In this document: positions 1 to 7,104 of the stretch, in pieces
Numbering within the stretch: the stretch's first letter is position 1
Layout of the letters: the number at the start of each line of letters is the position of its first letter
Source: an uncultured Collinsella sp.
GTDB taxonomy: Bacteria > Actinomycetota > Coriobacteriia > Coriobacteriales > Coriobacteriaceae
Assembly: GCA_959602645.1 (NCBI GenBank)
Contig: CAUGTZ010000028.1
Location: 1 to 32,339 of the forward strand
DNA: 32,339 nucleotides
Reading direction: 5' to 3'
Notes under the pieces: model-generated
What the model saw: the letters and a program-made list of their open reading frames with translations, nothing else
The model's database searches: none
Told to the model about the DNA's origin: nothing
Program-made: the position numbers and the translations under genes

Positions 1-33
1 TTTCCCGATGTCCAAGAAATGGGAGGCAGTTCA

Positions 34-265
34 CAGGCACCTTTGTGGTGGTTTTGAGCGTCGCGGCGGCCTATCCCGGCGAAAGATCTCGATCTGTAAC
101 ATCTGCGCCGCAATAAGCCGGCTTAGTGTTACAGGTCGAGACATTACGGTTCGGTCCCAGCACTATGTCTCAATCTGTAACAGGTGGAGGCGGTTTTGCC
201 GTCCAGATGTTACAGATCGAGACAGTTGAAGGCCCGGGCAGCTCAAACCACCACAAAGGTGCCTG
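34..265. repeat. Nested inverted-repeat cluster (outer arms)
   Basis: The 26-nt segment at 34-59 (starting CAGGCACCTTTGTGGTGG) recurs as its reverse complement at 241-265, with only one extra T in the left arm. The arms enclose a further set of four alternating inverted repeats at 86-223. The whole block lies upstream of the LacI gene. It looks like a compound repetitive extragenic palindrome or a small non-autonomous element. No open reading frame in it resembles a protein I know. Confidence 0.75.
86..223. repeat. Four alternating copies of a 16-nt repeat
   Basis: The unit TGTTACAGATCGAGAC occurs at 208-223 and, with one change, at 127-142. Its reverse complement occurs at 86-101 and at 167-182, each with one change. 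Orientation alternates minus, plus, minus, plus, and unit starts are 41, 40 and 41 nt apart, close to four helical turns. Adjacent units can pair as stems with 24-25-nt loops. A protein-binding array and a mobile-palindrome remnant are both possible. Confidence 0.8.
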
Positions 266-280
266 TCCCCTTTGTGGTGG
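248..280. repeat. 12-bp perfect hairpin with TGTCCC in the loop
   Basis: CCACCACAAAGG (248-259) pairs perfectly with CCTTTGTGGTGG (269-280) around a 9-nt loop containing the end of CCTGTCCC. The left arm is also part of the outer inverted repeat that begins at 34. A similar stem with CCACCGCAAAGG occurs at 2987-3024, so this is one member of a local hairpin family. Confidence 0.7.
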
Positions 281-297
281 TCGCGCTGGCAACGGCG

Positions 298-347
298 TTT
301 CCCCAGATAAAACCTGCCAAAATAAACCTGTCCCTTTTTGGTAGGTT
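298..347 (-). repeat. 50-nt hairpin repeat, copy 1
   Basis: On the minus strand this is nearly identical to the 50-nt repeats at 4995-5044, 7005-7054 and 7838-7887. Each reads as a stem (AACCTACCAAAA against TTTTGGCAGGTT), a loop with GGGACAGG, and a trailing TTTATCTGGGGAAA. This is the only copy in reverse orientation. It ends about 50 nt before the LacI start and may overlap its promoter region. Confidence 0.85.
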
Positions 348-396
348 TGGGATGCTACAATCTGGTTTGTACTTGAAACGCATCAAAGGGGCCGCT

Positions 397-1530
397 ATGG
401 CAAAGGTGAAAATCAGCGACGTCGCGCGCGAGGCCGGGGTTTCGCTGGGCACGGTTTCCAACGCGCTCAACCATCCCGAGAAGTTGCGCCCCGAGACCCT
501 CAGGCTCATCAACGAGACCATCAATCGCCTGGGCTACCTGCCCAACCAAAGCGCTCGTCAGCTCGCGGGCGGCGCCACCAAGTCCTTTGGCCTGGTGCTC
601 CCCCGTCTCGACCACGGCTTTTCGCTCCAAATCGCCAGCGGCGCCCACAACGAGGCCCGCAAGCACGGCTACGATCTGCTCATCGCCAATGCCGATAACG
701 ACGATATTCTCGAGGATCATTACCTGCGCTACTTTATGGGCACGCAGATGTCCGGCGTCATGGTTCAGCCCATGGCATCCCCCGACTGGCACCCGGCCAT
801 GACTAAAATGCCCGTGCCGATCGTCCATCTGGACGTCCATTGTTCAGAACCCGGTTACTACGTGGCCGCCGACAACGAGGCACAGGGGCGCATTATCGCC
901 GAGCTCGCCATCGCCCGCGGCGCACGCCATATCACTGTTGTGGGTCGAGCAGCATTTATGCAACTCACCCTGCGCGTCCTTGGCATTCATAAAGCGCTCG
1001 CTCTACACCCCGATATCAAGATCGAAGTCATCGACGCCGGCGAATGGAATACCGCAGCCGACGGCTACAGTATCGGTGCCCAGATTGCCGAGCGCCCTGC
1101 TGACGAGCGCCCCGATTTTGTCATCGGCCTGACTGACGTATTGGCCTCGGGCGTTATCTCTGCGCTGATCGACAAGGGCATTTCCGTCCCCGGCCAGATT
1201 CTTGTTGCCGGCTGCGATGGCAACCCGCTTGCCTGGAGCGGATCGGTCCCCCTCACCACGGTAGCACCACCGGGCTACGAGATCGGCCGCAAGGGCGTGC
1301 AGCTGCTCATGGAACAAATCGAGGATAAACCTGCCGCCAAGACCAAACGAGTCCGCATCGGCTCCGCCGCGCGTACCGTCACCACGGCCACGGCCACCGA
1401 GGACATTAACCGTCAGGAGCTCGTGCGCCCCTTCTTGCTCGAGCGCGTAAGCACCCAAAAGGCCGAGCAGCACCCGACGGGCCCATCCGCAGCCCCAATA
1501 ACCGACATCAACCTGGGCGCCTACCTGTAA
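397..1530 (+). CDS. LacI/GalR-family transcriptional regulator
   Basis: A 377-residue DNA-binding repressor of the LacI family. The N-terminal helix-turn-helix starts at residue 4 (KISDVAREAGVSLGTVSNAL) and is followed by the hinge region (RLGYLPNQSARQLAGG) and a periplasmic-binding-protein-like effector domain from about residue 65. The tail after about residue 335 is longer than in most family members. I chose ATG 397 because it gives the canonical helix-turn-helix start and has AAAGGGG a few bases upstream; an upstream in-frame start would add non-homologous residues read through the repeats. The following gene is an unrelated ATPase, so the regulon and effector cannot be inferred from context. 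A strong terminator follows at once. Confidence 0.93.
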   Translation: MAKVKISDVAREAGVSLGTVSNALNHPEKLRPETLRLINETINRLGYLPNQSARQLAGGATKSFGLVLPRLDHGFSLQIASGAHNEARKHGYDLLIANADNDDILEDHYLRYFMGTQMSGVMVQPMASPDWHPAMTKMPVPIVHLDVHCSEPGYYVAADNEAQGRIIAELAIARGARHITVVGRAAFMQLTLRVLGIHKALALHPDIKIEVIDAGEWNTAADGYSIGAQIAERPADERPDFVIGLTDVLASGVISALIDKGISVPGQILVAGCDGNPLAWSGSVPLTTVAPPGYEIGRKGVQLLMEQIEDKPAAKTKRVRIGSAARTVTTATATEDINRQELVRPFLLERVSTQKAEQHPTGPSAAPITDINLGAYL

Positions 1531-1570
1531 AAAAACGCCGCAACGGAAACAGCCCCGCTGCGGCGTTTTT
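1531..1570 (+). terminator. Rho-independent terminator of the LacI gene
   Basis: A 12-nt perfect stem (AAAAACGCCGCA against TGCGGCGTTTTT) with a 16-nt loop begins directly after the stop codon and ends in a T-run. It is symmetrical enough to work on both strands. From 1571 to 1741 there is no gene, and the sequence becomes clearly AT-rich before the next start. Confidence 0.9.
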
Positions 1571-1741
1571 GCTGACCCCACGGGCCTTCCCCGTTTAGCC
1601 GAACCTGCGGCTACGGATTTTTATGGAATGTAATCCATTTTTCATTAGCTTTTTTGTTAAAATAGATTCAATTCCATATTTTTAGATATTTCCTATAAGT
1701 ATTGATTTTGCTCCAGTTTTTCTCGCCAAGAAAGGGGTTTC

Positions 1742-2947
1742 ATGAATCTGATTGATCGCAAACAGTACCTCGACTGGCTCATTTCGTGGAAAGACTCGCA
1801 CGTCATCAAGGTCGTTTCGGGCGTGCGAAGGTCCGGCAAATCAAAGCTATTCGAAATCTACCGTAGCTACCTGCGCGATCATGGAATCACAGGCGACCAG
1901 GTTATATCCCTCAACTTTGAAGATCTGGAGTTCGAGTCGCTTACGTCGTATAGAGCACTCTACGACTACATTTCCGCCAGACTCGTCCCCGATAAGATGA
2001 ACTACGTTTTTCTGGACGAGATACAGCACGTCGAGCATTTCGAAAAAGCCGTCGACAGTCTTTTTATCAAGGACAATGTCGACCTCTACATAACCGGTTC
2101 CAACGCTTATCTGCTCTCGAGCGAGCTGGCAACTTTGCTCTCCGGCCGCTACGTAGAGCTCAAGATGCTGCCCCTATCCTTTAAAGAGTTTTGCTCGGCA
2201 AAAACCAATGACGGAAAGGCTCCCGCGCAGTTGTTTGACGAGTACATAACCAGGGGCTCTTTTCCCTTTATCGCCGAGACGGGTATTCAGGGACCCCAGG
2301 CGCGCGATTATCTTATGAGCCTCTACGATACCATCGTCATACGCGACGTTATCGAACGCCTGAAGGTCTCGGACGTCCCGACCCTGCGCGATATCACCAA
2401 GTTCCTACTCCATAGCATTGGAAACCGGATCTCGATTAAAAAAATCTCCGACACGCTCTCGTCCAACGGCAACAAAACCGACCAGAAAACCGTAGCCAAA
2501 TACCTCAAAGGCTTAACAGACAGCCTTGTGCTGTACTTTGCTCCGCGCTATAACGTGCGCGGTCGGCAGCTTCTTTCAACAAACGGCAAATACTACGCCG
2601 TTGACCTTGGGCTTAGAGGCGCTCTCGTCAAAACCCAAAGCAGCGATATCGGTCATATCCTCGAAAATGTTGTTTATCTCGAGCTCCTACGCCGTGGATA
2701 CGACGTCTACGTGGGCGATATCGACGGCGGGGAAATTGATTTTGTTGCCCTAAACTCAGACGAGACAGCCTATTTTCAGGTTTCAGCCACAACGCTCGAC
2801 GAAACTACCCTCAATCGAGAGTTGGCCCCCTTTAAGAAAGTCCGAGACAACTACCCCAAGACGCTTCTTACGCTCGACACGCTGTTTGCGGACGCGAACT
2901 ACGAAGGAGTCCGCAAGCGCAACGTGATCGACTGGCTCCTGGAGTAG
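1742..2947 (+). CDS. AAA-type ATPase with DUF4143 domain
   Basis: A 401-residue protein of the ATP-binding family often annotated as AAA_14/DUF4143 (COG1373). The Walker A motif is GVRRSGKS near residue 27. The Walker B motif is YVFLDEIQHV near residue 90, followed by the family signature LYITGSNAYLLSSELATLLSG-type sensor region. The C-terminal half is DUF4143; its GGEIDFVAL segment near residue 335 resembles a PD-(D/E)XK-like fold. The role of these proteins is not established, although many sit in mobile or defence-rich regions. ATG 1742 follows AAGAAAGGGG. The leader at 1600-1741 is AT-rich unlike its surroundings, which suggests acquisition by transfer. It stands alone between a LacI gene and a palindromic repeat. 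Confidence 0.88.
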   Translation: MNLIDRKQYLDWLISWKDSHVIKVVSGVRRSGKSKLFEIYRSYLRDHGITGDQVISLNFEDLEFESLTSYRALYDYISARLVPDKMNYVFLDEIQHVEHFEKAVDSLFIKDNVDLYITGSNAYLLSSELATLLSGRYVELKMLPLSFKEFCSAKTNDGKAPAQLFDEYITRGSFPFIAETGIQGPQARDYLMSLYDTIVIRDVIERLKVSDVPTLRDITKFLLHSIGNRISIKKISDTLSSNGNKTDQKTVAKYLKGLTDSLVLYFAPRYNVRGRQLLSTNGKYYAVDLGLRGALVKTQSSDIGHILENVVYLELLRRGYDVYVGDIDGGEIDFVALNSDETAYFQVSATTLDETTLNRELAPFKKVRDNYPKTLLTLDTLFADANYEGVRKRNVIDWLLE

Positions 2948-3213
2948 ACCGAGACTGGAGTCACAGCTCGGCCCCTGAACAGCCATAACCACCGCAAAGG
3001 GGGACCGTCCCCCTTGCGGTGGTTTCTCATTTGAACGCTACAGCGTCGAGTCGTTGCGTGGTTTGGCAAAACCGCGCAACTAAACTGGCGGCAAACGACC
3101 TCGACAGGCACTTTCAAAATCTTGGCGACCTTAAGGATCGTGTCAGTCTGGCTGACCAGGCAGGCAGCCATGTGGTGAGTCGGGCCGTCAACGTCCTCGC
3201 CCTCGACAACCAC
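2899..3213 (-). other. Possible decayed coding remnant
   Basis: Between the hairpin and the HAD gene a minus-strand frame opens with GTG at 3213. It reads a short plausible helical stretch (TDTILKVAKILKVPVEVV) before running into the hairpin and the antisense end of the ATPase. I recognise no family, and a stop codon lies just upstream in the same frame. It may be the end of a lost gene or chance. Otherwise 3025-3279 holds nothing I can support. Confidence 0.15.
2987..3024. repeat. Long hairpin, GGGGGAC/GTCCCCC family
   Basis: AACCACCGCAAAGGGGGAC (2987-3005) pairs with GTCCCCCTTGCGGTGGTT (3007-3024) apart from one bulged A. The T-rich stretch after it could allow termination of the ATPase gene. 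The CCACCGCAAAGG arm resembles the CCACCACAAAGG arm at 248-259, which places it in the same hairpin family. Confidence 0.8.
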
Positions 3214-3279
3214 AAACTAAAAGTTACCGTCACCGTCCCGCGGGATCGGGTGCGGGATATGGCGACTCACGTGCGAACG

Positions 3280-3930
3280 CTAGCGCACGGCCTTGACCGC
3301 GGCCGGCAGATCGAACAGCGTATCGAGCACAGCCTCGCAGCCGTCCACCACGTCCTGCGGCAGCGGCACGATATCGGGAACGGCAAAGACGTGGCAGCCG
3401 GCCGTGATGCCCGAGACGCAGCCGTTGCGGGAATCCTCGACCACGGCGCACTCCTCGGGAGCAAAGCCCGCGCGCTCGCAGGCGAGCAGGTACATCTCGG
3501 GATCGGGTTTGCCGTGCGCGACGTCCTCGCCACAGGTCACCGTCTCAAACTTGTCAAAGAGGCCGACCATCTTAAGGTTGCGTTCGGCCGTAACAAGGCG
3601 CGACGACGTCGCTAGACCCACGTGATAGCCCGCAGCCAGCAGCTCGTCTATGCACTCGGCGGCGCCGGCCTTAAGCTCCAGTTCGGTCTTGACCATCTCG
3701 TCGCGAATCTCCTTGTGGCGACGATAGATTGCCTCAGCGGTTTCGCTGCTGTCGTAATGCTCCTCAAGGATGCCCATGACATCGGGCAGCGTACGACCGA
3801 TAAACTGATGGATCAGCGCATCATCAATCGCGAATCCCAGCTCGGCCGCGCCCGCCTTCCACGCCTTGATACCCAAACGCTCGGTGTCGACCAGCGTTCC
3901 GTCCATGTCAAAAATAACGGCCTTGATCAT
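3280..3930 (-). CDS. HAD-superfamily hydrolase, beta-phosphoglucomutase-like (paralogue A)
   Basis: A 216-residue HAD subfamily IA enzyme. Visible motifs are the nucleophile motif DMDGTLVDTE at 8-17 (Asp8 and Asp10), an alpha-helical cap at about 18-85, motif II LATSS near 107, the lysine of HGKPDPE near 141 and the acidic motif VVEDSRNG near 165. Such enzymes transfer or remove phosphate on sugar phosphates; the substrate cannot be read. ATG 3930 starts the nucleophile strand and follows a G-rich ribosome site (GGGGGACC). It is about 84 % identical by my alignment to the gene at 7105-7755, has the same length, and shares an upstream 27-nt element, so the two arose by duplication. Differences concentrate in the cap. 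Confidence 0.92.
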   Translation of the reverse strand: MIKAVIFDMDGTLVDTERLGIKAWKAGAAELGFAIDDALIHQFIGRTLPDVMGILEEHYDSSETAEAIYRRHKEIRDEMVKTELELKAGAAECIDELLAAGYHVGLATSSRLVTAERNLKMVGLFDKFETVTCGEDVAHGKPDPEMYLLACERAGFAPEECAVVEDSRNGCVSGITAGCHVFAVPDIVPLPQDVVDGCEAVLDTLFDLPAAVKAVR

Positions 3931-3985
3931 ATCGGTCCCCCATCTCTTCGCGCTGCTGTACTCCCGCAACTTTACCGCACCTGTA

Positions 3986-4012
3986 AACTTGTATATAACG
4001 TATATAGCATAT
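3986..4012 (-). promoter_or_regulatory. 27-nt element shared by both HAD genes
   Basis: The segment contains the inverted repeat TATATA-N3-TATATA (TATATAACGTATATA at 3992-4006) and matches 7805-7831 at 26 of 27 positions. It ends 55 nt upstream of the HAD start, versus 49 nt for the second gene. The flanking non-coding DNA is not conserved to this level. It is therefore likely a shared promoter core or operator. Confidence 0.6.
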
Positions 4013-4041
4013 TGCACTTTCGTTACATAGATAGAAGTCTT

Positions 4042-4080
4042 ATGACAAGCGGCTCGGTAGGATTATAGTTTTCGACCGAG
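4042..4080 (+). promoter_or_regulatory. Candidate larE promoter with overlapping inverted repeat
   Basis: ATGACA (4042-4047), a 16-nt spacer and TATAGT (4064-4069) form a plausible sigma-70-type promoter 24-35 nt upstream of the larE start region. CTCGGT (4053-4058) and ACCGAG (4075-4080) form an inverted repeat around the -10 box, a possible operator position. Confidence 0.4.
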
Positions 4081-4103
4081 TACTCAACGGCAAGGATCGA
4101 TTC

Positions 4104-4982
4104 ATGCTTTCAGACACCACCGCACCTGCAGAGGGGCTTCAGGACAAACTCACAGCACTCGAGCAGCTGCTCTTGGCATACGGACGCGTCGCCATCGGCT
4201 TTTCCGGCGGCGTCGACAGCAGCTTTTTGGCCGCGGTCTGCGCCCGCATCATGCCCGCCAGCACGCTTCTCGTCCACCTCACCACGCCGCTCATCGGCAC
4301 GCCCGAGCAGGCTTCGTTTGAGCGGTCCGTTGACGGGCAGGCCAATGAGGGGCCGCATTTTAAGCTCCCCGTGCTCAATCTTTCGGTCGATCAGCTGCGG
4401 CTCCCCCAAGTAGCCTGCAACGATGCCGACCGCTGCTACCACTGCAAGCGCGCCGGCTTTACCGCCATCGTCAACCACGCCAAGTCGTTGGGCTTTCCCA
4501 CCGTCATCGACGGCAGCAACGCAAGCGACCGCGGCGACTACCGCCCCGGCATGCGCGCCGCCCAGGAGCTCGGCGTGCGCTCGCCGCTTATGGAGGTCGG
4601 CTTTACCAAGGACGAGGAGCGCGAGTTGCTGCGCGCCTGGGGATACCCCGTCTGGAACCTGCCGGCAGGAGCCTGCCTGGCCACGCGTGTCCCCACGGGC
4701 GAGGAGCTCACGCGCGAGAAGGTCGATGTAATCCGCGCCTGCGAGGACTACCTGCACGACCTTGGCCTGGACCAGGTCCGCGCACGCCTCGTCGGCGGCT
4801 GCATGCATATCGAGGCCGCGCCGGCAGACGTCGCCAAGATCGCCGCCCTCGGCAGCACCGCGGTCAACGACGAGGGCAAGGCCCCACTTCCCGCCGCCAT
4901 CGAATCTGCCCTGCGTAACCTAGGCTGCGGCCATATCTCCCCCGAGGTCACCCCCTACATCCACGGCAACATGAATCTTTAA
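4104..4982 (+). CDS. larE: LarE-like ATP-dependent sacrificial sulfur transferase
   Basis: A 292-residue PP-loop ATP pyrophosphatase. The PP-loop motif SGGVDSS is at 34-40. The family motif RCYHCKR is at 110-116, GSNASDRGDYRPG is at 138-149, and the NLPAGACLATRVP segment carries Cys191, the likely counterpart of the sulfur-donating cysteine of Lactobacillus plantarum LarE. LarE inserts sulfur into the pyridinium dicarboxylate precursor of the nickel-pincer cofactor of lactate racemase. No larA, larB or larC lies in the window, so the partner enzymes must be elsewhere or the protein serves another sulfur-transfer role. ATG 4104 follows AAGGA. It diverges from the HAD gene and is followed by a 50-nt hairpin repeat. 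Confidence 0.88.
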   Translation: MLSDTTAPAEGLQDKLTALEQLLLAYGRVAIGFSGGVDSSFLAAVCARIMPASTLLVHLTTPLIGTPEQASFERSVDGQANEGPHFKLPVLNLSVDQLRLPQVACNDADRCYHCKRAGFTAIVNHAKSLGFPTVIDGSNASDRGDYRPGMRAAQELGVRSPLMEVGFTKDEERELLRAWGYPVWNLPAGACLATRVPTGEELTREKVDVIRACEDYLHDLGLDQVRARLVGGCMHIEAAPADVAKIAALGSTAVNDEGKAPLPAAIESALRNLGCGHISPEVTPYIHGNMNL

Positions 4983-4994
4983 GTTACGCCGTTT

Positions 4995-5044
4995 AACCTA
5001 CCAAAAAGGAACAGGTTTATTTTGGCAGGTTTTATCTGGGGAAA
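4995..5044 (+). repeat. 50-nt hairpin repeat, copy 2
   Basis: The repeat starts 12 nt after the larE stop codon. The stem is AACCTACCAAAA against TTTTGGCAGGTT, and the tail is TTTATCTGGGGAAA. It differs from the reverse complement of copy 1 at one core position (GGAACAGG instead of GGGACAGG). Confidence 0.85.
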
Positions 5045-5060
5045 TATCGCGGAGCCACCG

Positions 5061-5101
5061 CCTCTCTAGTATCCATCTAACTTCGAGAGACACTAGAGAG
5101 G
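5061..5101. repeat. Inverted repeat with CTCTCTAG half-sites
   Basis: CCTCTCTAGT (5061-5070) is the exact reverse complement of ACTAGAGAGG (5092-5101), with a related TCGAGAGA between them. The half-sites resemble the TCTCTCTAA array at 6821-6935, which lies at the other end of the intervening regulator gene. It may be a terminator for that minus-strand gene, a binding site, or both. Confidence 0.6.
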
Positions 5102-5115
5102 CAACTCGGCTGCAT

Positions 5116-6816
5116 CTACCTCTTCCGATAGCGGCGGTTGCGGCTCGTCGATGAACCCATTACTTCAATGAGTCCTTTATCCGCCATTTTTGGCAGATGG
5201 TAACGGACGGACGAAATCTTGACCCCCGATGCAACCGCTATTTCTCGCGCCGTCATATCCATTCCGGCGCTGAGAGCCTCCAGGATCCTATCCGCCGTCG
5301 AAGCTGACGATTCTCTGCTCATATCGATAATTTCAAACGCGTCTTTGCCACATTTTGACAGGACATGTTTATCGACAAGGTCCCCGCAGATCAGGCGAAT
5401 GTCATCCGAATCCCACTTCAAAGCCTCTCGTATTTTTTGAACATCGCATACGCACCCATGCTCCCGCATAAACATGAGTAATGTTTCCTCGCGATGCGTC
5501 AGTTCGGTGTCCACATGGCCCTGAATCCACATGCGGTTTTCAGCAAGCTCCGCCCCGTGCCGGGAAAGCAGCACCGTAAACGAATCGGCCTTAACGATAA
5601 ATTTCGGCCTGCCAAGCGAACGAGACTCCATCTCGCGAATCATAGCCGGGATGCCAGATCCCTGACTTTCCGCAACAGCCCCCTCAGCATGCTCTAACGG
5701 CGTCGCCCCCATCAGACTCATGAGCTTTGGGTTTCGGCAGCGCGATTCCCCGTCCGCAAGATTGTCCACCGTCTTTCCGCCCCAAAGCCCGCCGGGGTTT
5801 TTGATCTCTATTCTGTCTGGGTAGATATCGACGCTCACGGCCTGCCCCACAAACATGGGCGAATACTCTCGATGGATGCAGGCATTCGCCAAGGCCTCGC
5901 GCAAAACCTCCTGGGGTACTTCCCAATCTTCCCTTCTACCAGCGCCTCGCACTATCGCCGCTTTGCGCAAGTTTCGTCCGATCGCAGCGAGGGCATCTTC
6001 GATGCAAGCCGGAATCGGGCCATCGCACAACTGGCGGTCAATAAACCGGGGTTGCCCAGGAGCAGATTTTTCCACATCGGAATGAACGGCGACATCGATC
6101 ATCAGCTTGGGATAGAACTGCTGGGGGTAAATTCCCGCCGACAGAAGCCCCGCGAGCTTCACATCCCCATCCTTTGTAGTGATATTGAGTCTGGCCAGCT
6201 GCTTTTCCAGCGTATCGGCCCCGCGCAAAACGCGCGGGGTCTGCAGCCGGCGATTTGCGATAATGGACCGCACGACATCCGGATCCAAATCCTCGACTGT
6301 TGCCTCCGAAACCACCGTACCGTCTGCATCACTCGGAAGCAACGCACTCTGTAGCTCATATAGCTCAGCGGGCGACATCTTGATATCTTTATCATCCACG
6401 CGCTTGTAGCTACCGTTCTGCACGCCGCGCGCGCCGATATAGCATGGCTTCGCTTTGAGCTCAAGTTCAAAGATGCGCACCAGAAGTACCTGGAGCCCGT
6501 CGACCTCGCCTCGATCAAGCTCATACCGCGGCGCATGGGTCACCACCGCCGCTGAGCCTCCGTCTCCGATACCCGAAACAAACTGGTCGCGCACCCTGTC
6601 GATAGCAAAGTTGGCAGAAGGAACAAATCCTTCGGCTTCGTTCAGGCCCAAAATAATGAGCCCGCCCGCAGTGTTCGCAAAAGCACTCACTGTCTCCCAT
6701 ACGTCTGCACTCAATTTATTCGTGCAGGCTTTAACTTCTACCGATGCGTCATCGGTCCCCCGCCTGCGAAGGCGCTCAACGATAAGGCCAAGAGGTTCAT
6801 CCAACAGCATTGGCAT
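5116..6816 (-). CDS. AlbA_2-domain / HATPase_c_4 putative transcriptional regulator
   Basis: A 566-residue protein with three regions. Residues about 8-145 are a Schlafen AlbA_2-type domain (ANTAGGLIILGLNE near 48-60). Residues about 300-420 are a HATPase_c_4 ATP-binding domain (REALANACIHREYS near 306-319 and GSGIPAMIREM near 387). The last about 60 residues are a winged helix (MTAREIAVASGVKISSVRYH). This is the COG2865 type of predicted regulator, whose biochemical role is largely unknown. ATG 6816 is preceded by GAGAGACGGA, which itself overlaps the first copy of a repeated operator-like site. Seven such sites in the 115 bp upstream point to autoregulation. It is flanked by 50-nt hairpin repeats on both sides, so it may be part of a mobile or recently acquired block. 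Confidence 0.87.
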   Translation of the reverse strand: MPMLLDEPLGLIVERLRRRGTDDASVEVKACTNKLSADVWETVSAFANTAGGLIILGLNEAEGFVPSANFAIDRVRDQFVSGIGDGGSAAVVTHAPRYELDRGEVDGLQVLLVRIFELELKAKPCYIGARGVQNGSYKRVDDKDIKMSPAELYELQSALLPSDADGTVVSEATVEDLDPDVVRSIIANRRLQTPRVLRGADTLEKQLARLNITTKDGDVKLAGLLSAGIYPQQFYPKLMIDVAVHSDVEKSAPGQPRFIDRQLCDGPIPACIEDALAAIGRNLRKAAIVRGAGRREDWEVPQEVLREALANACIHREYSPMFVGQAVSVDIYPDRIEIKNPGGLWGGKTVDNLADGESRCRNPKLMSLMGATPLEHAEGAVAESQGSGIPAMIREMESRSLGRPKFIVKADSFTVLLSRHGAELAENRMWIQGHVDTELTHREETLLMFMREHGCVCDVQKIREALKWDSDDIRLICGDLVDKHVLSKCGKDAFEIIDMSRESSASTADRILEALSAGMDMTAREIAVASGVKISSVRYHLPKMADKGLIEVMGSSTSRNRRYRKR

Positions 6817-6820
6817 TCCG

Positions 6821-6935
6821 TCTCTCTAAAACAATAGATTTATCTCTCTAAAGCTTAGTATATCTCTCTAACTTTAGAGAGATGAGCACCTTCTTTTAGA
6901 GAGACATTTAGAGAGACAAGCGTAATCTCTCTAAC
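6821..6935. promoter_or_regulatory. Array of seven TCTCTCTAA-type sites
   Basis: Copies of TCTCTCTAA(A/C) lie on the plus strand at 6821, 6843, 6863 and 6926, and on the minus strand (TTTAGAGAGA) at 6873, 6895 and 6907. The 6863 and 6873 copies abut to form a 20-nt palindrome. Start-to-start distances of 22, 20, 10, 22, 12 and 19 nt put most sites near the same helical face. The first copy begins 5 nt upstream of the regulator's start codon, where binding would block the ribosome site or transcription start. The array is best read as an operator region for autoregulation. Confidence 0.7.
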
Positions 6936-7004
6936 CATGGGCGCCGCTCTTTAAAGCGTACACATCCCAACCGTGTCCTAAGTTGCGGCGGGCATTGCCC
7001 CGCC

Positions 7005-7054
7005 AACCCGCCAAAAGAGGACAGGTTTATTTTGGCAGGTTTTATCTGGGAAAA
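7005..7054 (+). repeat. 50-nt hairpin repeat, copy 3
   Basis: Matches the other copies over the full 50 nt, with changes confined mostly to the left arm (AACCCGCCAAAAGAGGACAG). The TTTATTTTGGCAGG core and the TTTATCTGGG tail are conserved. It lies in the gap 6936-7104, which otherwise holds no gene. Confidence 0.85.
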
Positions 7055-7104
7055 CGCAAGCGGAGCCACGCCGAAGCCACCGCCATCAACCTCAGTGCAT
7101 GCCT

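Noticed and set aside
86..223. CRISPR array
   Set aside because: Only four 16-nt units, in alternating orientation, with short unequal spacers and no cas genes.
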